From positions 931,001 to 995,000 of the forward strand of contig JACVTC010000053.1 of assembly GCA_016946835.1 (NCBI GenBank): 64,000 nucleotides of DNA, given 5' to 3'. The position numbers and the translations under genes are program-made. The stretch is from Neocallimastix lanati (nom. inval.) (Eukaryota; Neocallimastigomycota; Neocallimastigomycetes; Neocallimastigales; Neocallimastigaceae). Every line of letters begins with the position of its first letter. Position 1 is the first letter of the stretch. Below the pieces are notes generated by a model. It made no database searches. It was not told the origin of the DNA and worked only from the letters and a program-made list of their open reading frames with translations. Of this stretch, positions 11,111 to 30,302 are shown in pieces.

Positions 11111-13844
11111 ATGAATTTTACAATAATATTAGCATTTATTACATTCATAGTTGGATGTATAGCATCTGACTCTTCAATTGGAATGAAACTTTTAGTTATT
11201 TCCACTAGTAAACCAAGTTCCATTATTAAAACTCTTCAATCTTACTCCATAGAATATGATTATTTAGAATACAATTACAAAAACCCACTTAAAGGTGACT
11301 TACCATTATATGATGATGATAAGCAACCAAAGTATTATGGTGTCGTTCTTGGTAATGGTGCTCTCTCCGTTTACTTTGAAGATAAAGACCAATGGGGAAG
11401 TATTTTAAGTGCCAGTCAATGGGATTACCTTAAGGATTACCAAAAGAAATTTGGTGTTAGAGTTGTTGCCCTCGATGATAATCCAGAATACCAATATGGT
11501 ACTGCTATTTTTGATCCTAGCATTTGGGGTGTTAGTAGTGTCCAAAAAATGAAGGTTGCTGATAATGATGTAGCCAAATCTATTTATGCTGAAGCTGGTG
11601 TTAAGACTACTGCAGAATTAGATACTACTGGGTAAATATTAAAACAATTTTATGTATGAGTTTAGAATTTGAATTTAAGAATAAGATAAAAATTAAGATA
11701 AAAATATAATTTTTAAATAAATATTTTAAAATAATCTTTCTTTTTTTTTTTTGAATATGAAACTTTTAAAATAATAATTATTGTGAAAATATATATATAT
11801 TATTAATTTGTATTTTATTAAGATATATACATTTTACATTTGTCGTTAAATAAAAATAATTAATAGAAAAACTAATTTCTTATTTAATATATAATTAAAA
11901 ATAAAAAGTTTATATCACGTTCCAGTAAAGATTATTAATGAAAATGCTATTCCAGTTATTACTTTCCAACCAAATGAAGAAGTTAAAGAAGAATCTGTTG
12001 CTGCCGTTTACTTCAAGGATCAAGATGGCTGTGAAAGACTTACTTTCTATATTTCTTTCGGTGATTGGTCAATTAACAGTGTAATGTTAAATCATTTATG
12101 GTTAACGTGGGTAACTCGTTCTTTATATGCTGGTGAAAGACATGTTACCTTCACTCCACATATTGATGATGTTTTCATTTCTACTGGTAGAATCAATTTC
12201 GAAACTAAAGAATTAGAAAGTGCTACTAACTCATATCGTTCAACTGTTGAAGATTTTGAAGATTTAAAGAAATGGCAAGATAAAATTGTTGATGAACTTC
12301 CAGAAGGTTCATTAATTAGATGCGAATTAGCTTTCAATGGTAATGGTATTTTATCTGTTATTGACCCAGTAGGTTCTCTTAAAGTTGATGGTGAGAGATA
12401 CTGTGATCTTGAATATATTAAGACTCCAGGTAAAGGTGTAGACAGATGGCCAGAACAAAATTGGACCCTTCCATATGATAATGAATTCCTTAGAAATGAT
12501 AGTTTATTTGAATATTTTGAAAAAGAAGAAAATAGTAAGAACTTCTTCTGGTCTTCTCACACATTCACTCACGAAAACTTAGATGAAGCCACTATTTCTG
12601 ATGTTGATAATGAAATTAGAAACAATATCGAAATGGCTCAACGTTTAGGTATCTACGGTAAATCCTACTGGTCTGGTAAATCTATTATTACTCCACAAAT
12701 CTCTGGTTTAAGAAATGCTGATGCTATTAGTGTCTTAAAGAAGTACGGTATTGAATCTGGTACAGGTGATTTATCTCGTCCAACTCTTATTAATCAAGAA
12801 AATCCATATTTACCATTCATTACTACTAAGGAAAGTAGTAACTACGAAGGTTTCCCAATTATTCCACGTTCACCAACTGAAGTTTACTACAGTAGTAGTA
12901 ACACAGAAGAAGATACTTTTATCTACAACCTTATGTATTCTGAAGAAATTGGTGAATCTACTTGGGATGATATTATTAAGCGTGAGGTTAACCGTGCTGT
13001 TACCTTATTAATGAATTTAAGAAATGAAGCTCATCAATTCCATCAAATTAATATTCGTAGTCGTGATAATGATGAAGATGGTAACAAAAGTATTCTTGAA
13101 ATCTGGTGTACTGCTGTTCTCAGAAAGTACGCAAGTTTAGTTAACTGGCCAGTTGAATCCTTAAAACTTGATGACCAAGCTGCCATGTATGTTGAAAGAT
13201 ATAACAGAATAAAGTATTGTGATGTCAGCAAATCTTTAGTATTTGATGGTGATTACATTACTGCTGTTAAGGTAACTCCAAACAAGATTGAAAAGGATTG
13301 TAAGATTCCAATCACTCTTCCAAACAAAGCTTCTAAGGATAAGAATGAATCTAAGATCACTTATGAAAGAAGAGGTAAGGATCGTGTTGTTGCTTGGATT
13401 AGTTTTGAAAAGGGTGATTCTGAATCCAAAACTATTAAATTAAATCCACCACTTGCTTGGGCTAATAACGCTGCTGCTGCTGAAGAAACTCCAGAAGAAA
13501 ACTGTTGGAGTGAAAGTCTCGGTTACAGATGTTGTAAAGATGATGAAAGCATTGTTGAATATATTGATGAAGATGGATGGTGGGGTGTTACCAATGATGA
13601 AAAACCAGACTGGTGTGGTATTATTAAGAACGAAAAATGCTGGGCTGAAAACTTTGGATTACCATGCTGTGAAACCGAAACTAGTAAATTAGATTTCATC
13701 CATGATAATGGTGTTATTGGTTACGAAGAAAAGTATGAAAATGATGAATCTAGACCAGCTGGAGGATGGTGTGGTATTAAGAGTGCTGTTAACCGTGTTA
13801 ACAACAATGCTTTAGATTTATTTAGAGAACAACTTGAATTATAA
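11111..13844 (+). CDS. Secreted Agd3-like (CE18) polysaccharide deacetylase with two C-terminal fungal dockerins
   Basis: Exons 11111-11631 and 11909-13844 join in frame to 818 residues. Residues 1-18 are a signal peptide (MNFTIILAFITFIVGCIA). The N-terminal part resembles the carbohydrate-binding region of fungal Agd3, including LYHVPVKII next to SVAAVYF. The catalytic part has the Agd3-type motifs TPHIDDVFIST (D260, D261) and SHTFTHENLD (H391, H395), the metal-binding and catalytic pattern of deacetylases that remove acetyl groups from GalNAc-type polymers. Two Cys-rich dockerins follow: about 704-746 (from C706, with RCC and DWCGI) and about 749-797 (from C751, with PCC and GWCGI). Dockerins attach enzymes to gut-fungal cellulosomes, so the product should be a secreted, complex-bound deacetylase. 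The substrate is inferred; fungal galactosaminogalactan, other amino-sugar polymers or acetylated plant material are options. G+C is higher than in the flanks, as expected for coding DNA. The downstream neighbour is also secreted. Confidence 0.9.
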
Positions 13845-15026
13845 GTTAAAATTTTATAAAAAATAACAATACAATAAAAATAATATGAATATTTTTTTTT
13901 ACCATAATAAACATGTTAGAAAATTATATAAATCTTATTTATAAAAAATTATCTATATATTATTATTAATAATATATAAATGATATACATAAAAAAAAAT
14001 AGTTAATAATTAAATATAATAATAAAAATATAATAATAAAAATCGAATTAAAAAAATAATTCATGATAAAAACATAATAATAATAAAAAAAAAAAAACAA
14101 AGAAAAATAAAAATATATAAAAAATAATTTATAATATTAATAATACTTTAATCAATATAATTAGAATATATATTATTAAAAATAAAAAAAAATTTTTTTA
14201 ATTCCTATTTAATAATAGATAAAAAAAGTTATAAAAATTTTTCATTAAAATTTTTAAACTTTATACAATAGATGAAAACAATAAAATACCAATAATATAA
14301 GCCATAATTCATAAATAAATCTTATATTAATCAAAAATAATAAAATAATTTGATAATATTATTGATAAATTGGTATTTAATTAAATATATTATTTTTTCT
14401 TTTATAAAAAAGAATGAATAAATATTGTTATATATTTCCTTTAAAAAAAAAGAAAAAAAAGAGGAGGTATATAATAAGTAATTCATTTAAAAAAAAAAAA
14501 AAAAAATTCTTTAGAATAAAAAAAATTTTAAGAATTAAAAAAATTTTTTTTAAAATGTATAATAACAATATCACTATTTAATAAATTATTAAATTAAAAT
14601 AAAATTAATTATTTATAAAATAAAAAAAAAAAAAAATAAAAAATAATAATAATAATAAAATGAAACGAACAAAAAAATAAAAACATATTTTTATTTACAA
14701 ATATATATAAATATTTATAGAAATAAAAATAATAAAAATAAAAAAAATAAAAAATAAAAATAAAATAAAAAATAAAAATAAATTAAAAACGGAAAATATC
14801 AACGTTTCAATCTTTTTTTTTTTTTTTTTTTTTAAAAAAAATATAAATATGTTTATTTATTGCATTATTGTCAATACTTCAATTAAATTTGAACAGAGGA
14901 CATTTAAAAAATAACATCTAATTGTACAGTAAATATAAAATAATAATAATAATAATAAATAATATATTTTTATCTTAAGTTTTAATACCCTATTCTATCC
15001 AATTAATAAACGTTATTTATTATTTC

Positions 15027-15072
<46 letters not shown>

Positions 15073-15999
15073 CAAATTCTATTAACGTTAATCATAATTT
15101 AAAATTTTTAATTTTATTTCCATTATAATTATGCACCAAGCTTTATTTTTTAATAATTAGTTTTTATTATATTTTATTTTTTTTTCTTTAAATCTATAAA
15201 TTAATGTTTTATTTTATATATTAATAATAAAAATTCATATATAATGTAATGGTTTTTATTTCTTAAAAACTTTTAAAGAATTAAATAATTTATTTTATTA
15301 TTATTTATTATTATTTATTGTTATATGTTATTTATTATTATTTTCTATTATTATATTTATTGTATATATTAATTGCTTTATTTTTCAAGATGAATTAAAT
15401 TTTATCAACAAAATTTTATTTAATAATGAAATGTTAATTTGAATATTGATGTCTCTAATTCTATATTATATATATTATATAGAATTACATTCAATTAAAA
15501 ACTATAATTTTATTTGAAAAAAAAAAAAAAAATTAAAAAAAAAAAAAAAATAAAAAATAAAAAAATAAATAACTAAATTTGTATTGAACAATAATTAATT
15601 AAAATATTGGGGGAAGAAGTAAATGAATTTAAATTATTCATGTCATTTTATCCAATTCCAGTCATTTAATCAATAATTAATGACATGTAATTGATTATTA
15701 TAAATAAAAAAAAAAAGGTTTAATAATAATAATAACAATAATAAGATAGAGATATGTACATATTATTTTAAATAACATTTTCATACATATATGTATTTTA
15801 TTTTATTATTAATTTAAATTGTTAAATTTTGAATTAAATATTTCAATTATTACTTTATTTTCATTCTTATCATATAATCTTATAATTTTAAATCTTTTTA
15901 TAAAAACAAACAAACAAACAAAAAATTAAAAAGATTTATATAATTAAATTTAATAGAAATATATACATAAAAAAAAATTAAGTAAATAATAATAATAAA
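13845..15999. other. Gene-free A/T-rich spacer between the two secreted-protein genes
   Basis: No gene seen in 2.1 kb. A-runs at 14490-14506 and 14624-14636, (AAAAT)n-like runs at 14720-14790, T-runs at 14813-14833 and 15031-15069. It includes the 3' end of the deacetylase transcript and the promoter of the CotH-like gene. Confidence 0.6.
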
Positions 16000-17966
16000 A
16001 TGAAATTTCATAAAACAACATTATTGTATATTTTTATTTTAGGATGGATATCAAAAGTATTGTGTAGAGATTGTATATTTAATGTCATCTCATTCAATAC
16101 TATTAATGTATATGTCGAAGTTGATGGTCACAACTATAAAATGGTAAAAACTGATCCGGATATTCCTCTTTTTGTTACTACCATTAAAAATTTAAGAAAT
16201 AATGATATACTAAAGTAAATTTATATTCTCTATAAATATTATTTTTTACATTTATCCATATCTATTATAATTAAAATATAATATTTTTTATTGTGTATAT
16301 ATTTTAATTTTTTTTTTTTTTTTAAAAAAAAATGAATAATAAAATTAATTAATATAATATAAAATCAAATACTAATTATTATATATATTTATTTATATAA
16401 TAATAAATAATAATAAAAATAATTGACATTATAAAAACATTTTAAAAATATAATATTTGATATATTAAAAAAAAAAAAAAAAATTAAATTTATATTTCAA
16501 ATTAAAAATGAAAATGAAATAATCCAAAAAAATAAAATAAAATAAAATAAAATAAAATAAAATAAAACATAATATAATTATGATTTAAATTAAAAATGAA
16601 AATAAAATGTCAAAATAATATATACATATATATTAATGAAAAATGATAATAATAAGATATCATTATATAGCTGATAATGTTCCCGAAAAAATAGAAAGAC
16701 ATCTTCGTACCTATACTGTTAATACATATAATGAACTTTTTAATAGATTCTATACTATAAAACATATCCCTCATTTTGGATTCCCAACAAAGAATACTTG
16801 GACTAAGAACCCTGATTCTCCAATCTTCGATGATTCTTATATTCCAACTGTAATCATTACTGATAAAAAAAATAGAAAATTCTTCCATAATGGTAATTCA
16901 ACAATTTTACCTAGAGTTGATATAATTCTTAAGGATTCTGTTTATACATTTAAGGTATTTTAAGAAAAATATATATAATTTTTATTTTGTATTTTTTTTT
17001 TTTTTTTTTAAAAAAAATTAAAATATTTTTAAAATAATTCTAATAAAATAAATAATAATAATAATAATTATACTAAATAATAAATATATTAATTCTTATT
17101 AAATATTTATGTATTTTTTTTTCTATAAATATCAATTAAATTAATGAACAATATCTCATTGTAATTATACATATACTCTTAATATATGTAATAAGAATGT
17201 TAAAGCTAAATCAAGAGATTTAAGGTATAATATGTTTTCATTTAAAATAAAATTACCAGATAACGGTATTTCTGGCTTAAGAACTTTATTCTTCAGTACC
17301 ACTGAAACTGATCCAACCATGATGCATCAATTAATCTATAGTGACATGTTACAAGCTCTTGAAAATCCATCTTCTAAAGCAATTCCATGTAGAGTTTATG
17401 ATAAACATGGTAGAGGTAAAGGTGTTTACATTTTACAAGAAGACCCCCTTTCCAAGGATTTTATGATTAGACATTTTTTAAAAGATAACGATTTAACAAA
17501 TAATAAAGAAATTTCTTCTAACATCGGTTCTATTCTTTTAGCTACTTCAAAAGCTGATTTCTATTGGTCAAGAAATGATAAAGTATCGAGGGAATATGAA
17601 GAATTTAAAATTATTAGAAATCATTCTCGTAAAAATGAAACTTTAGATGCCCTTAATCATTTAGCGAAAGCTTTACATGATTTAAATGTTGGAAATAAAG
17701 AGAAAATTGAGGCTTTCAGTAAGGAATGGTTTGATATTCCAATCTTCTTTAAATCTTTAGCTGTAAGTTAATCAATCTACTTTTTTTATTTATTATTATT
17801 ATCATTATTTTTATTACTATTATTTTATTATTTTTTTTTTTTTTAACTATTGATTAATTTTTTTTTTTTTTTTGTAAAAAAATATTGTTTAATAAACTAT
17901 TTCTATTTTTATTATTTTTGTTATTGTTTCTAATATTACTATTATATTTAATATATTATATAATAT

Positions 17967-18003
<37 letters not shown>

Positions 18004-18415
18004 AGGTTCAATATTTAACTGGTAATTGGAATTCTTATTGGATGTGTTTAAATAACTATATTTTATATAGTAATCCATTGGAAAGTTCTGTTGAAATAAT
18101 TGATAGTAATACTAACTATATCTCAAAGAAAACTAAACATTATTTCATTGAAAATAAGGTTCTTTATTCTTTCGGTTCAGAATTAAAATTGGGAATTAAT
18201 CAATATGGTGATAGTTTTCCAAGTCAAACTTATAATACATTAGTTGATCGTATTTGGGGTGTCTACGAAAATGATCCAAAATATCGTATTGCTATTACTA
18301 AACTTTTAGAAGGAGGTCTCACCAAAGGAATGTTTGAAAAATATTTAGTTAATATTGTTAAATATATCTTTAACCCTGTCACCATGGATAACAAAGTAAG
18401 AATTTATATTAATTA

Positions 18416-18448
<33 letters not shown>

Positions 18449-18914
18449 AGAAAAATTAAAAAAAAGAGTCTTTTTTTTTTGTTCAATTGTATATATAATA
18501 TATTTTTAACAATGTACTAATATTAATATATTATTATTATTATTTTTTTATAATATAACCTTCACCTTTATCTATTATTATTTTATATTATAGATTAATG
18601 CCTTACATGAAAAATTAAAAGAAGAAGCTGAATGGAATTCTAAGTTACATCGTGTTCATAAAGGTGAATATGGAAGAATATTTACTGTGAAAGATTTTGA
18701 AAATGGAATTGAAAGTGAAAGTACTTCATATAATTCTTGGGGATTAAAAAGATGGATTAAGGAAAGAGCTAAAACTGTTGCTAATGAATTTGATATAACA
18801 TGGTATACATCAGTTATTAGCAAAGAAAATTCAGGTTATTTAGAAAACATTGAAGTGGAACCCATTTCTCATGACAATTACATGATTGAATTAGCAATAG
18901 AAAAAAATCAATAA
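16000..18914 (+). CDS. Secreted CotH-family protein, probable pseudokinase
   Basis: Five exons (16000-16214, 16657-16954, 17196-17762, 18006-18395, 18594-18914) join in frame to 596 residues. Residues 1-22 form a signal peptide ending VLC. The body follows the CotH spore-coat/surface-protein fold: YNELFNRF and the Ig-like start (exons 1-2), FKNVKAKSRDLRYNMFSFKI (across the exon 2/3 join), a tandem GRGKGVYILQED strand segment, and LTGNWNSYW...NNYILY followed by YFIENKVLYSFG. CotH kinases normally have an aspartate in the GNWD motif and a D-F-D motif before TFG. Here these positions are N369, K411 and L413, so phosphotransfer activity looks lost. No dockerin is present. CotH proteins phosphorylate or decorate surface proteins and act in invasion or attachment in other fungi; the role here is unknown. 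Confidence is high for family and lower for inactivity. Confidence 0.82.
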
Positions 18915-19484
18915 ATCAATCAATCAATAAATAAAAAATGAATATATAATATATATATATTAAACAATTTTTTAGAAAAAAAAAAAATTTTTTTTTTAAT
19001 AGTTTAAATAATAGAAAAAAATTTTATTAAAAAAAAAAAAAAATTATTTACATAGATTTTTTAATAAATATTATAAACTAAAACTATATAAAATTTATAT
19101 ATGTTTATATATATATATAAAAGAATAAAAATTAATTACAATTAATTGATATTTAAATATTAATAAAATTTAAAATTCAAAATTCAAATTATTTATCCTT
19201 CTTTCTCTTTTTATTTACAGTTTTTTATTAATCTATAACTTTATTGAATATAAGTTATCATTAAAATATATATATATATATATACATGATTCATGTATAA
19301 TGTCTATTTAAAAACATTAAAATTTCTTAATAAATAACCAGATTTAAATAAATGGATATAGAAGTTATTGTTATCATTTCCTTTATTATTATTACTATTT
19401 CATTATTATTATTATTATATATTTTTTATTAATATATATATATTTATTATTATTATTATTATTATTATTTTATTAATATATATA

Positions 19485-19516
<32 letters not shown>

Positions 19517-19533
19517 TTATTAATATATATATA

Positions 19534-19577
<44 letters not shown>

Positions 19578-20442
19578 TTAAAGCTCTATGTTACACAATA
19601 ACCAAGAAAAAATGAATTGTCCATAAAATATTAAAATTAATAATATATTAATAATAAATAATATTATATGATAAGATAATGTATAAAATTATAGAAATAA
19701 AAATAAATATAATTATGAATATGTATAAATTATAATCAAAGGATATTAGTATAATGTATATTTTTATAATACTTATTAAAGGAATAGCTATTTAAATTCA
19801 CAATAGAGAAATTAATTTTATAAAAATACTGTAATAAATGTATACTATTTTGAAAATTTTGAAAATTGTTAAATATAAATATTTATTTAAAATATTTTTA
19901 TTAATTTTATTTTAATCAAATTTTAATATATTTAAAAAAAATTTAAAAAATATTAATATTTATATAAATATATTTCATATTTTTATTAATTTATAGTATT
20001 TAATTATAGTTTTTATAATAATATAAATTTTAATTATATTTTATTAGTATTATTATTATTATTTTTTTTTTTTTTTGTTTAATTATTTTTTAAAAAAGAA
20101 TATTTGAAATGTAATTTATTTTTTTAATTAACAATTGTAATATATATATTGTTAATAAAAAAAAAAAAATCACATTAAATAAATATTTATTTCAACCTTT
20201 AATGTAAAATAAAATAAAATAAAAGATAAATAACAACTATCAAATATATTAAAATATATAATATGTCTTATTTAAATCATACATTAATAACAATTAATTG
20301 AATCAATTATTTCTTAGTTAATATATAGATAAAAAATACATTAACATTTTAAACCAAAAAATTAAAAAAGAATTTTATTAGAAAAAACGAAGAAAAGAAA
20401 AAGAATAAAACTATTTTAAAATATATTATAGGGAATTTAAAA
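18915..20442. other. Gene-free spacer with compound microsatellites
   Basis: No gene seen. It contains the TA/TTA repeats listed at 19425-19578, a TA run near 19268-19283 and A/T homopolymers. The promoter of the GCP6 gene must lie at its right end. Confidence 0.6.
19425..19578. repeat. Three tandem compound units of (TA)n plus (TTA)n
   Basis: The unit TTTTATTAATATATATATATTTATTATTATT... starts at about 19425, 19468 and 19516, each with a TA tract followed by a TTA tract of growing length. This suggests duplication of a compound microsatellite followed by slippage. Confidence 0.8.
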
Positions 20443-28113
<7,671 letters not shown>

Positions 28114-28820
28114 GATTTAGAATTAACAGAATGTATAATAATAATAATGATAATGATAATAATAATAATAAAGATAATATATATATAAATAACATAAATA
28201 CAAAGAAGTAAAAAATAAAATAAAATAAAATAATAATAATAATAATAATAATAATTTATTGATCATTATAAAATAGTAATAATTTCTTTTTAAAAAAAAA
28301 AAAAATAAATAAATAAAAACGATATAGTTATAATTAATACTAATAAAATTTATTTATATATAATTTGATTAATTTATATATTTATATTTTTATAATCATA
28401 TATCATTTAATCAATACAATAATACTTTTATAGTTTCAAATAAATCTTCATGTATAAATTTGTTAATAATATTTATTTTTTTAAATAATAGAATAAAATA
28501 AAATAATAAAAAAAAAAAAAAATTAAAATTAATAATTTCAAATTCAATAATAATAAATTTTTAAATTTTAATAATAAAATTTTTTTTTTTTTAATATATA
28601 TAAAAAGAAATTATATGATTTTCATTTTTTATTTTTTTTTTATTTTACTTTATTATTTATTAAATTGTATTTTAAAAAAAAAAAAACCTTTTTTTTTTTT
28701 TTTTTTTTTTGATACAAATTTTTTTCCTAATATATTTATATATATTTATATTTTTAACATTTAAATTTATACAATATATTAATATTATATATTAATATTT
28801 TTTTTTTAGTAATTGATAGA
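28114..28820. other. Gene-free A/T-rich spacer after GCP6
   Basis: 3' untranslated or intergenic sequence: AAT runs at 28138-28170 and 28230-28256, T-runs near 28688-28710. No gene seen. Confidence 0.6.
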
Positions 28821-29076
28821 TAAAGTAATGAAAGCCTATCCTCTTTCAAGTCCAAAAAAAAAAAAAAAAAAATAAGTCAATGTAATACAATGAAAATAAA
28901 AGAGAAATCTTATGTTTTTTATGATATTATGATAGGAATAGAGATCATTTCTGCCAAAAATGATTAAATGATTAATTAAATAAAACAAAAAAAAATTAAC
29001 ATCTGAAAATAAGATAGTGTGGAGGACCACTAAACTCTTCCTCAAACCAAAGGAAATATTATCAAGAGAGTCGTTG

Positions 29077-29080
<4 letters not shown>
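28821..29080. other. Short island of less biased sequence, possible transposon relic
   Basis: Around 28830-28850 and 29010-29080 the sequence is less A/T-rich. A minus-strand frame (28836-29045) stays open for 69 codons, but it is mostly F/L/I-rich and has no recognisable motif. It sits directly beside a retro-inserted fragment, so it may be part of the same old insertion. I do not call a gene. Confidence 0.3.
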
Positions 29081-29081
<1 letters not shown>

Positions 29082-29118
<37 letters not shown>

Positions 29119-29560
29119 TTTTTTTTTAGACTTAGAGAATAACTTTATTTAATTTATAATAATAATAAAATTACATAATGAAAAAAATTCAAATACACGA
29201 AATAAAATATTATATATTATATAATAATAAAAGTGCGTTAGAATTAATAGCCTCTAACTTTTCCCATTCCTCGATAATAACACCACGTCCATTATTGCGA
29301 GTAATAATTTCAGTATTAGGGTTATCAAACGAATCTGTATCAGATCTTTCACTGGGAGGTAAAAATCCCCATGCCTTATCATTTCGACGTCGACGCTCTT
29401 AGCAACGATAAATTCAACGGAATACCATTTCATTATCAATCTAAAAAGATCGACATATTAATGGTATTACGTTTGTTAGAAACTCCGCAATCTCCACAAA
29501 ATACGGAACAGTCGACGAAGTTTAAGAATCTTAAAACGTAATACCCAAATTAAATCCTAA
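29082..29560 (-). mobile_element. Retro-inserted element fragment, copy 1 (longer, ORF broken)
   Basis: Read on the minus strand this is a short coding piece, a short 3' untranslated region with an AATAAAG-like signal (TTTATTTAA at about 29143-29151 on +) and a poly(A) tail (T-run 29115-29127 on +). A second A-run (29082-29114) abuts the tail. About 400 bp match copy 2 at 43139-43537, and copy 1 extends further at its 5' end (29520-29560). Readable residues include FCGDCGVSNKRNT, KWYSV, VAKSVDVEMIRHG and LEAI; the frame is broken by extra bases near 29370 and by stops. It behaves like a 5'-truncated LINE or retroposed transcript. The encoded protein is not recognised. Confidence 0.6.
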
Positions 29561-29632
29561 ACTAAACTTAGCATATTATACTAATAAATCTTATTAAGAT
29601 ATTTATATTTAATACAAAATACTTCCTAAATT

Positions 29633-29674
<42 letters not shown>

Positions 29675-30302
29675 ATTTTGTCAATCAATAAAAACTAATA
29701 AAATTTTTTATAATTTGATTTTATTTTATTTGATTTATTATATTTGTTTTTAATATTATTATTATTTTTCTTTTTTTTTATTTTTTATTTATTTATTTTA
29801 TTTTTTGTATTTTTGTTTTTTTGTGTTTTTGTATTTTTTTTTTTTAATTTTATATTATTTATATATTATCTTTAATATAAAGATGGATTATTCTACTAAA
29901 ACTTAATAAATATCTCAAAAGTGTATTTTTTTTTTTTTTTTTTTTTTATTTATTATTGTAGGCTTATATATAATATTCAAATAATTAAATTAAATGATTT
30001 AATTTTTCGTTTCTTGTATATATAATATATTAATAATTATTATTATTTTTTCTTTCTTTATAAATGCTTTAATAATGTTTTAAATTGTGTTTTTGTTTTA
30101 TATACTTTTTTTAAACTCATAAAAAAAAATGGTGTTTTATATCTATTTTTTAATTCTTTTTTTTTTTTTTTTTTTTTTACAAATAAATATAAATATATTT
30201 ATTTTTAAATTATATAGAAAATTTTTTATAATAACTAAAAAATAAAAAAGGAAAAATTAATAAATAGATTTGGGAATAAAATAAAAAAGATGTGAGTTCT
30301 AT
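29561..30302. other. Gene-free A/T-rich spacer downstream of CCT7
   Basis: Convergent 3' region between the retro-inserted fragment and the CCT7 stop. It holds an A-run at 29637-29672 and T-runs at 29930-29948 and 30160-30178. No gene seen. Confidence 0.6.

Noticed and set aside
12751-13692. Overlapping + and - frames inside the deacetylase exon
   Set aside because: Shadow frames of a well-supported coding exon.
29178-29402. 74-codon + strand frame over retro-insert copy 1
   Set aside because: The strand of the poly(A) tail and the comparison with copy 2 show that the coding strand is minus.
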